A stretch of DNA of 64,000 nt from Gremmenia infestans (taxonomy: Eukaryota; Ascomycota; Leotiomycetes; Helotiales; Hamatocanthoscyphaceae), in NCBI GenBank assembly GCA_032629725.1, contig JAFEVB010000014.1:806001-870000 (forward strand). Reading direction: 5' to 3'. Made by a program: the position numbers and the translations under genes. The notes under the pieces were generated by a model. That model saw only the letters and a list, made by a program, of their open reading frames with translations, did no database searches and was not told where the DNA came from. Each line of letters begins with the position of its first letter. The stretch's first letter is position 1. Shown here piece by piece: positions 54,950 to 64,000 of this stretch.

Positions 54950-57900
54950 TCAATCCTCATCCAAATCCATCTCGTCGACATCCTTAGCTTGTTTCGCAGC
55001 TCCCCTCTTCGGCCTTGCAGCTGGCCTTGAGTTGGGCGTCTTTGCCTTAGCTTGCACACGCGGTGATTTGGCTTTCGGCTTCACTACTTTCGATGTGGAG
55101 GCTTTGGGAGGGGGCTTATTCGTGCTCCTCGTAGAAGCTCGTCTCGTATTTGATCGCGGAGGTGTAGGCGTATGTTCTACCTCTTCCTCTTTCTTCGCCT
55201 CTGGTTCAGGCGTGGCAACTTCCTCCTCGGCTTCTTCCTCGGCACCTGACGATTCTTCCTCGTCCTCGGAATTCGCAGCATCGCGTATTGCCTTCGCGTC
55301 TTTCTCTATTCTCCCATCTTCATACTCCCAAGATGCCACTCCGTCCCACAATTCCTTCTCGTCTTCACTGGAATCTCGTTCTTCGTACGTCTTTTTGGCG
55401 CTTGCACCGCGGCCACTCTTCCTCCGCTCGGCAGGGCTGGAGGTAGGCGTGCTTATTGCCTGCTTTGGCTTCTTGGCCTTGGGTGTCTTCACAACCTTAG
55501 CGGGCTTCTCCTTCTTGATTGTCGGGTTCCGTGAGCTTTTGGGCTTTGCATCAGACTTGTGCTTCTTGGCTGGGTGGGCATCATTGTCCCTATCATCGAG
55601 TTTCCGCTTTTGCTGTTAGATTGTTAGCCCAGCGAACACTAAACAGGTATATGCAGAACATGCCTTCTTTTTCTCCGCATCCCTCACCAGCTTATCAAGC
55701 AGTGAGTCCATGACCTCCGGCGCCGGTAAGTACTGCTTCTCAGCAATCTCCTGTGCCACTTCGTGACTCGGTAATCCTATATAGAGCCCGAGAGGCAAGC
55801 CGACCTTCACAGGCCAAGTCTGCATAATCCAGCCCTTCTTCTCTTGCCACTTCTTGAGCAACACTGTGGCTAGATCACTGAGTACATAAATGTTGTCCGG
55901 ATCGGGGCCGCTGATTGCATCGCGTACTTGTTTTACTCGCTCGGCGAACTTATAAACCAGGGGAAGGTTTTCCTCGGTTACAACGGTGGTAATGTAGTAC
56001 AAGATGTATTGTGCGTGATCCCTGAGCTCCTCTGGGTCAAGACTGAAGTCTGGATGATGCGCTAATAGAGATATAAGTCGAGTAAATACTGACTCTAGCG
56101 CTCTATTCTTGGTATCGTGAAAAAGCTTAGCGCGAGAACGAATCCAGGTGATGATGGAACTCTTCAGACGCTGATCAGGCTCAAAAGCCGTCAGGAATAT
56201 TATGGTGTAGAAGCGGTGGGAGAGCTTAGATTTAACCAGATACTTTTGGAGTTTTTCAACCAAACCCCGCCGAACATCTCCGAGGATGTCCTGAGAGACG
56301 AACGCGAGACGATTGAACTCGACGGGCGATAGGAGATCGTCGAACAGCTTGTTCGTACATAATTTCAACATCAACTGTGCCGCCACGAGACGCAACCGAG
56401 ATTTGTGGGACTTGGGCGTGTCGTTCTTATTAGAGAGTTCTCCATGCTTGAAAATGAGCTGGTTTAGAACCTTGTACACAGGTACTGCGAGCCTCTTCGC
56501 AGTTTCTGGATCATCGGTCGCACGGAGACGATTGACCAGTATCCTAAGAGCCCAGCTTTTAGCCTGGCATTCCTCATCCACCTCCGCATCGGTTTGCCAA
56601 CTGAAATCACCGTCAGTGCGAGTAGTTCGAACTTGCAAGAGAATTTTCTGGGTAGTGATGTCAAGAATCTCATCGTTGAGCTCGTCTGTGGTTCCAGGCT
56701 CCAGGAATGTCAGTTGGCTGATGGTCGCAAGTTTCGTGAGAAAATGGTCTTCTCCATACTCCCAATCTTGTGTAGATTTTTCTAGCAGGTCCTTTGCGTG
56801 CATCTCTTTGCGGTCAGAAGCAGCCATCAAGACGCTGACAGCATACTTAGCAGCTTTGGGTGGTGTTCCATACTGAGCAAAGTTGATCAGGGTTTGAACA
56901 AATTTGCGATCGTGCGGTATCTCTTTAGAACTGTTGGGGTTCTTGGCAAATGATGCCAATGCCCTTAAGGTCTCGACGCTCCCCAGGTCATTAGGTTTCG
57001 TTGCCGAAGGGGCTTGCTCCGCCAATGATTTACATAGCTCTTTGACGTTGTCCTTGAAAATCTGCGGGTGCCGTTCCGATATTTCTTGCATCAGTTCATG
57101 TGCTATTGCACCAAGCCCATTCTCGTCGCTTCTCATATATTGCATGATGGATGGGAGATGGCTACGGTTGTAGGCAAGTGACGCCGATCGGTAAATGATT
57201 GGGGTGAGGGTTTCTAAGAGGCCTGCAGGGGCTGCCGGTGCTGACTCGATACGCTTTGAGAATTCTTTGATGGCATTGAAAACGGTCTTGAATTCATTGT
57301 CAGGCCCGATTGCGAATCGCAGCAGCTGATAACTCCTTCGATCATGTAATTTGGCATACTTGAGTAGTTCGTTGGTGGTTCGTAAAGGATCTGGAAGCAG
57401 ATCCGCGAGCCAATTGACCACGCCGTCAAGCTTTGTCTTTATCTCCTTAGAGTCACCTTCCATGACGCCCCCATTAAACTCTTCACACCTCTTCAGGAAA
57501 GCGGCTACAACGTTGGAGTATGTCGGCTGTCGAGCTTGCATTGCGAAAAACGCCTTCTTCGATTTTGTGTCTAGAGACCTGACGACAAGCAGAATTCGTT
57601 CAGTACGAATTTTATCAGCATTGAAGGGTCCATCTCCATTTGTCTGACTTGCGCCTTGGGAATCCCCATTCGTTGCTTTCGATGCTTTCGATTTCGACGG
57701 CGGATAGCTCAGGGGAATAAGTTGCTCGAACATAACGTGATCAAGTAAAACATTAAGCTCCAGATCATTGGCGTAGTATGCATCGAATACCTTCGAAGGA
57801 ATAGCACCTAAAGCATTCGTCACCACTTCATTGCCTGCCGCGATTTCTCCAGCGGCTACACCCCATATCCTGCTCAAAGTAGTCATGGCTTCAACACGCA

Positions 57901-59516
57901 CGGGATGTCTGCGATCCCGGCCTCGGTCCGCAAGACTGCACAATACCGAGCCAGACTTGGTGACACCTCCATTTGGAGCCAACTTGGTCATAACGTCGCG
58001 GAAACCAAAGCTTGAGATTGCTTTTACAGCGGCCAGGCGGACCTTCTCGTCAGCGTCGTTCAACTTCTCCCCAAGCCCCCTGACCAGAGTATTCTCGTCT
58101 TCTCTACTCAGCCCAATACCTCCAGCAGAAGTCACGAGTATTCGCCCAACTGCTGTAGTCCATCCCGATCGTATGACTGAGGACCTGTCATTCCTTCTCT
58201 TGAGGAAGTTAGCGTACACTGATTGGTGTGTCTGGGCAAATGATTGGGGAGACATAGGGGTAGTGAGAATGCTGTTGGAAATCGATGTTGTAGAACAATC
58301 TTCAAGCCTTACAGGTGGGTATGCAGCAGGATCCATTGGGGGAGGTGGCGGCGGTCCAGCAGCGCCGATTCCAGAGATGATATCTCCTAGTGTTTCGGTG
58401 GCCAAAAGGCGCAGCTGAACATTATCTGCTGCCAGTTCTGCCTCTAGTTGGGGAATCACGTTTTGAAGAACTGCTGGCGAAGCCCGCCACAACTCGCGCA
58501 GCAATCGATGCGCCTTTTGAAGCTCCTTTAGGTCTGCTTCAGTGGGACCAGCAGGTCCTTCATCTTCATCCGAATCGAGAGCATCACTAGCTCTCCTATG
58601 GCCATTCGATTTTGGTGGTCCGGTGGAAATATCCATAATGACATCGTTGAAGTATTGACTTACATAGCGGGCCATCTTTTCCGGGCATGATTTGCAGATG
58701 GTCTTTGCCATGTTGTACGCTTCTGGGAGCTCCTTCAAAAGAAGTGTAGTTTGCTTCTCATCGGCGCGTGCTTCTTCGTGTTTACCCTTCCCTGCGCCTG
58801 GAGTCGTTGCCCGTAGGAACTGAGCAACGATAATATCAACAACCTGCGGGGGCAAGACCGCGGCTTCATCTACCAATGTCACTAGCATCTGGCTCATGTT
58901 ATACTCGACATCTTTGGCAATCTGCTCCCCCGTGGAGGCCTTCGAAGAACCCGATATGATATCGAACAGGTTGCTAAAGAGGTGGAGTGTTAGAGAGTCG
59001 GAGCTTGGGATATCCGTAAGCAGCACAATGCTTTTGACCTCTGCTAGTGACATCAGGACGTATTTGTGCTGGGTATTGTAGGCATTGGAAGGATCCGACA
59101 GGGCTGGTAGTATGGAGTTAATGAAGAGAGTGAAGATATCCTGAGCTTAGTGTTAGCTGCGTATTTACTACCAAATTTAGAACGCACCGCACCTTCAATT
59201 GAGACCCAGTAAACGGCGCGTCGGGAGCGCAAAGCTTCAAGACATCTACCAAGCAGCAAGCTGTAAAAGCGCGGACACCCTTGTCCTTGTGACTCAAGAG
59301 GTTCTGGCCTGCGAGTTCCTTCGCGACTTTGGTTAACGAGTCCTTGTCAATCTCCTCCTGGTCCATCTCGCGCAGCTCGTTTGACAGCGCGTCGAGTCTC
59401 TTCAGCAGCTCGCCGGTGGCAATGGGCTTTCCCGCTCGCCATGACAGCGGTTCGTTGAAAACAAGACTGGTTCCTTGCGGCTCCTGGGCCACGCTCTCAG
59501 CATGGCGCCGAGCCAT
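54950..59516 (-). CDS. pds5: Sister chromatid cohesion protein Pds5
   Basis: Exons 59516-59193, 59140-55664 and 55612-54950 sum to 4464 nt, or 1487 residues, as expected for Pds5/Spo76. The N-terminus has LVFNEPLSW and KGVRAFTACCLVDVLKLCAPDAPF, the family signature. A long HEAT-repeat body follows (LNDADEKVRLAAVKAISSFGF; HPVRVEAMTTLSRIWGVA). The C-terminal 220 residues are Lys/Pro/Glu/Ser-rich with basic AT-hook-like patches. Pds5 binds cohesin and controls its stability and acetylation. The second intron (55663-55613, 51 nt) begins GCATGT after AAG and ends ACAG, a GC-AG intron. No GT donor near it gives the right phase with a plausible length. Confidence 0.95.
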
Positions 59517-59835
59517 TTTGAATTGGGGGAGACTCCAGTCGCGGGGTGTTGGTGCTGGTGCAGGGAAGATGAAGTTGAAGTTGATTATTTTCTTTTGGTT
59601 GCGGAGGGCGATTACGGTTATGGTATTAAGTGAAGGAAACGGCGTGGCGGCTTTTCTGGTTGTTGTTTTGCGTGCTGGGGGCAGAGGAGGGGGGGAGATC
59701 TAATCTCGATGGAGGCAATGCTTACAGTACTGTACTGTACTGTAGGCGCGTTGCACACATAGTACAGTACAAAAAGACGCGTCTAACTTATAGCAAGACA
59801 AACCTTATTTCTGTGTCCGTGCACCACACTGCAAT

Positions 59836-59925
59836 CATTCACTCTTTCACTCCTCCACTCTTTCACTCTTTCACTCCTCCACTCCTTTACTCCTTCACTT
59901 ATTCACTCCTTTGCTCTTTCTTGAC
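59836..59925. repeat. Imperfect CTTTCACTC / CTCCACTC minisatellite
   Basis: About ten degenerate 8-9 base units of the form TTCACTC or TCCACTC follow one another. It is pyrimidine-only on the plus strand apart from A, with no ORF. Confidence 0.7.
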
Positions 59926-60803
59926 TCCCTTCTAAAGTTGGGATGAAAGAGTTCAACCTGTCTGTCGGCTTTCTTCTCGATTTGTCTATCATCCATACAT
60001 CCATGCAATATCTACATCATATCTACCACTGACTTCTGAGTAGCTGCTGAGGTTGATGTATGGTCCGAAATGTTATCCGGCTCAGCTCCAATCCAATTGC
60101 AAGCTGACAACACACTTGCTATAGTAAGTACAGTATCACAGTCAGAAGGTGCGAGGCGTGCATATATACCTACCATGCGTGGCCTTATACCATGTGCATT
60201 TGTGCTTGATTATTTGGCAGTGTCAATGCTACTCTTACTCTACTCTACTCTACTTTACTCTACTGCGTTCGACCTTTTCCTATCTCTCGATGTTTGCGCA
60301 TATTCACACCATCTGAATAGTAGTATCCCTTGCAAAGATACAAACATCGTTCCACGCGCCTTCATATCGCCGTCCCAATTTCCATTCTACGGTTACGTGT
60401 AAGTGCCCCTGGGTTGGCCCCGTTGAATTGTTGCTCCTTCCAATCTCCAAGTAAGTTTGTTTGCATTGGGTTCTGCTGGATGGTTGAGGGGTGATCTGAT
60501 GAAGTCGCCGTCCACATCTCTTCTGTTTGCCATGTTGATTGTAAGAGTGAGCTCTTTGTATTCACACTTGATTAAGTAGGCAAATCTGTGGGACTAAGAC
60601 TCAATACTACACAACGCAAGCTAGGTTCTTGCTCTTATTTTGCTTGTTACAATACCATACTATACTCATACTTGTTCTCCTTGTCTTGTGAAATGACTGA
60701 AATGGCGACCGAAAGTGAGAGATTCACCGGTTTCCCTTGCTAAATCGGTAATAGCTTTCTACCATTTATTCATTTATTTATTCATTCACTATGTATTGTC
60801 TGT

Positions 60804-60852
60804 AATCAATCAATCAATCAATCAATCAATCAGTCAATCAATCAATCAATCG
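60804..60852. repeat. (TCAA)n microsatellite
   Basis: About twelve TCAA units with a single AG substitution near 60832. It lies about 175 bases upstream of the GPI-protein start. Confidence 0.85.
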
Positions 60853-61027
60853 CCATTCCGATAAACAAACAGCCTCCATATATCTTCCCCACCCCACACT
60901 TTCTTACAACTACAACCACACAAAAGAAGCACAAAAAGAATCTTGGAATTGGTTTCATCCCCCACACTCTTTTGGCCCTTGGACACTCCACTCCCCTCCA
61001 CTCCCTCCTCAGTAGCATCCCGTCAAG

Positions 61028-62924
61028 ATGAAGGTCTCTTTAACCATCGTCTCTTTAAGCACCCTCTTGGTTTCCACAGGTCCTGTTGTCTCGAATGCTG
61101 GGGCACAGTGTGAGGGTACGTCTCCCCCCCTGAAGCCCAACCTGCCTGCTCTCTACTAACAACTTACTAGATGGACTTCCTTGCGCAATCCATCTGCCAG
61201 ATCTGGACCGTAAAGACATCGGCGTCACTCCTTCTCCGTCTCCCTCTCTCTCCCCCACCGAAGACTGCTCAACCACTACTTTATCAAATCTAGCCGGAGC
61301 TGTTACAGCTTCAAACTCAATCCTCGCCACTTCTGAGAGCATGCAGCCACCTCTATTGTCCACCTCCGCGAGTGTTGTTGATACCCCCTCGGTCTTCATT
61401 TTGACTACTTCTGATTATCCCAAGTCCACCCCTTCTTCATCCGCAAACCTTTTCACCAGCCCAGATGCGACGTCTACAGCTTCTGTTGTCGTCACGCCAA
61501 CCGCACCAATATTTATTACCATTGTATCCGTGGCAGAATTTACAAAGGGGGCTGAGAAATCATCTTCGCCGTCCATTTCGAATTCTCTCTCGTCGATTCA
61601 TTCCTCTATTCCGTCTTCTGCAGCCTTTACTTCCAGTACGTTTGTGGTAGAGACTACAACGGGGACCGAAATATCGTCTACACCTTCCGCTTCGAGTCCT
61701 TCCTCAGATAATCAATCTCATATCCCATCTTCTACAGCAACAAATTCAAGCGCTTCCTTCGGAGAATCTACAGCTGGCCCTGGGACATTTTCTTCATCTT
61801 CCAATTCCAGCGCCCCGTCAAAAGCTCAATCCCATTTCCCAACTTCCCCAGCCGCTACTTCAAGCGTTTCCGTATCAAAACTTACCACAGAGACCGGGAT
61901 ACTGAGTGCTTCCTCAGAGATTCCGTCCTCCATCGCTACCGAAACTCATCACACGGCCACAACTTTAAGCGTCCCTATGGTAGACTATACGACCGAGACT
62001 GAGACACCATCTACTCCTGTTACTACGAGCGGTCTATGGGCAACCCAGTCCACTGTCCCACTCACATATCCCTCCGCGGCCGGTCCTCCCGCCATTCCAG
62101 ACAGTTCAATCACCGCGTCGGTCGCAAGCAAATTTAACAGCCCTACTCGGAGTCTCACGTCTACTACTACAGATATCACTACAGTTGCAACGGTCTCGAA
62201 CGTAATCGCAACCAGCAGCATTACAATTAGGGGTGATGAATCTACGTATTATACTTCTCCTTTGACCACAGCTTCAATGAGCATCCCAAGTGGGGCAGCC
62301 ACCGAAATTGAACCCACATCCAAAGTCTCGTCCAGCATTGGTGAAGCCAATGTCCCGTCTTCCACCACGCAATCATCGCCAGAAGCCTCTGAGACTCAAT
62401 CCTCTGGTATTACTAGCACGATCTTGGAAACAAGCACAACTACCCAGACCGTTGCTTTGAATCCGAACTACTTTGCTTCATCTCTAGCAACTGGCGCTTC
62501 GGCTACGGACGTATGCAATTGTACCACAACTATCACTGTCACCGCCACGCCAGTGATCAGTACGGCAAGTACAATTTCGGCACAAAAATTGCAATCGCCT
62601 AGAAGCTCGGAGGCATCATCATCGTCCTCTAAATCACCCTCAGCATCAGTACGACCCATCGAAGCCACCTTTTCATCCAGCAATTCGCTAGGATTTCCTA
62701 CCTCCGCAGACACCCTCAACTATCCCGTCGGCACATCAGTTCCAACCGCAGTGAACAACACCGTCGTCCACCAGGTCTCACCACTAGGCAATAGCACTAC
62801 TGCATCCCATGGTCTCCCATCCGCGCCCACGAGCACCTTCGCGCAAGTAAACAACAGCGGCAGTGCAAATAACGTCAGGCTTGCCTTCCTGGTAGGCTTC
62901 TTGGCTCTCGCCACCTTGATTTAA
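61028..62924 (+). CDS. Ser/Thr-rich GPI-anchored cell-surface protein
   Basis: Exons 61028-61115 and 61171-62924 give 613 residues. A signal peptide (KVSLTIVSLSTLLVSTG) is followed by a short Cys-containing region (QCEDGLPCAIHLP...EDCS) and then about 500 residues dominated by Ser, Thr, Ala and Pro with loose repeats such as TETPST, VVETTTGTE and TSSVSVSKLTTETG. The end is a small-residue stretch (NNSGSANN) and a hydrophobic tail (LAFLVGFLALATLI), the pattern of a GPI-anchor signal. It is probably a heavily O-mannosylated wall or membrane protein. No enzymatic domain is recognised; adhesin-like is the most that can be said. Confidence 0.85.
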
Positions 62925-63578
62925 GGGATGAATCGAGCGTTTCTTACGTTGCGTGGCACATGGCTTTCTTCACTTCTCGAATTGGCGCGATGTCTCGTCA
63001 GCTTTGGAACAAAATCATGTTCGAAAGGTACGTCGACTGATAAAACCTTATTGTTCATGTAAGGACTAATACAGAGTAGGCTAAAACTATATAGATGAAG
63101 GTTACAAGATCTTCAGCTATCTTACTGGGTTTTCCTTTCTTACGGCGCAAAATACCTTGCATAAGCCCAAAATTTCAGGTGGTGTAGATGCCAGGAGCTC
63201 TTCGCCTCTTGGGAATCAAAGAGATGGCTGCAGGCACTCTTTTCATTGGTTCTCACATGACATTCATGCTGTGGAATAGTTGATCCCTCAAGGCGAAATG
63301 CTGACTTTAGAATCGCGTCGTCCCCAAGCTACCAAACAAGCAATTTTGCGTTGCTACTCTAGATAATAGACAAATAGCGGTTAGGAGACCAAAAGGATAT
63401 GAAAATCGTCTTCGTTTATCTCGGGAAGACCATACCTCCTTGCCCAGACGCCCTTCCTGCCATGTCTGCAGGATTGCCCTTTCCAAAGCTCCAGCAGACC
63501 GAACGCCTTGCACAAATAGTTGATAGCAATCGTAATCCATGTTCGCCGTACTCACGAGACGCCCAAAACCTGCTTACT
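62925..63578. other. Convergent 3' spacer
   Basis: No gene was supported; a minus ORF at 63307-63555 lacks family motifs. It is the 3' flank of the GPI-protein and capping-enzyme genes. Confidence 0.5.
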
Positions 63579-64000
63579 TTACAGTTCCTTCTTTACAGGA
63601 GGTCCAGGGCTTGGCCTCCCATTCCCTTGTTCTTCAGCCTTTCTTTTCGCGCCCGCATTCGCAGGGTTGATGCCAGTAGATGCAACGCGCTTCCTCTCCT
63701 CCATCTTCTTCTCTTTCGCTTGCTCTTCAGCAGCTCTCTTCTTCCACTCATCTCTAATCACTTTCTGCGCAGCCATCAAATCCTGTTTCGTCACTCTGTC
63801 CATGATACTCTCAATGACACTATCGACTGTGGTGGTATGATTGGCATTCGTCTTATCATCGCGAAATCGCATATACCGCCAACGTTTTTGCGAATCCATG
63901 TAGCATTCTACAATTCTGTCGTTCAACGGTTCTTCTAATGACTTTAGGCGCTCCCATTCGTCCTTCTCGATGTACATTTCGCCATACCAAGTTTCTCTAT
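63579..64000 (-). CDS. ceg1: mRNA capping enzyme guanylyltransferase, C-terminal part
   Basis: The gene runs off the right edge; only the last 140 or so codons are here, as one open exon. The sequence has WYGEMYIEKDEWERLKSL, PLNDRIVECY and WRYMRFRDDKTNANH, the last being motif VI of the OB-fold domain that contacts phosphates of GTP. A basic tail (KRKAEEQGNGRPSPGPPVKKEL) ends the protein. The enzyme transfers GMP from GTP to the 5' end of pre-mRNA. The adenylyl/guanylyl Lys motif lies outside the window. Confidence 0.93.
   Translation of the reverse strand, partial: RETWYGEMYIEKDEWERLKSLEEPLNDRIVECYMDSQKRWRYMRFRDDKTNANHTTTVDSVIESIMDRVTKQDLMAAQKVIRDEWKKRAAEEQAKEKKMEERKRVASTGINPANAGAKRKAEEQGNGRPSPGPPVKKEL

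Larger units (their letters stand above)
59517..61027. other. 1.5-kb microsatellite-rich spacer and promoter
   Basis: It holds several simple repeats (listed separately) and short motif-free ORFs. The last 150 bases are C/A-rich, ending in the CATCCCGTCAAG leader of the GPI-protein gene. Confidence 0.5.

Noticed and set aside
1..64000. CRISPR arrays, transposase or reverse transcriptase ORFs, viral genes
   Set aside because: None seen on either strand.

Overview
This window is nuclear DNA of a filamentous ascomycete (Pezizomycotina). The evidence is short introns of about 45-140 nt with GTAAGT-like donors and CTAAC branch sites, compact divergent gene pairs, and fungal families (PDR transporter, GtaA glutaminase, HSP30-like opsin relative, Rco1, Nup82). 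A leotiomycete is my guess; that is inference.

Layout. 1-2267 is the 3' part of a Na+/K+-type P-type ATPase. 2374-4319 is an intact cytochrome P450. 5476-14681 is a graveyard of six decayed or damaged genes: a terminal NRPS condensation domain, a fragment resembling a fungal transcription factor, a 2OG-Fe(II) oxygenase, a branched-chain aminotransferase, a FAD amine/amino-acid oxidase and a frameshifted pyrroline-5-carboxylate reductase. Together they look like a dead non-ribosomal peptide cluster that once handled modified amino acids. 15446-15586 holds a tRNA-Asn(GUU) gene with the usual anticodon-loop intron plus a second 51-nt insertion in the D-stem that has every hallmark of a spliceosomal intron. 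This is the most surprising object in the window.

From 16.4 kb onward the genes are housekeeping or well-conserved and look intact: TRAPPC2/Trs20, mitochondrial ribosomal protein L31, cap-binding protein CBP20, Nup82, an opsin-related HSP30-like protein, a PDR ABC exporter, an epoxide hydrolase, a pinin-domain protein, Rds3/PHF5A, a prolyl 4-hydroxylase-like enzyme, secreted glutaminase GtaA, a nuclear-looking hypothetical protein, Snf5, a PA2G4/EBP1-like M24-fold protein, Rco1, Pds5, a Ser/Thr-rich GPI-anchored protein, and the 3' part of the mRNA capping guanylyltransferase. RNA-processing genes are frequent (CBP20, pinin, Rds3, capping enzyme), as are chromatin/chromosome genes (Snf5, Rco1, Pds5).

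Exon coordinates were read by hand from splice signals and reading-frame continuity. For most intact genes the exon lengths sum to a multiple of three and join conserved motifs. No transposon ORF, viral gene or CRISPR array was seen.
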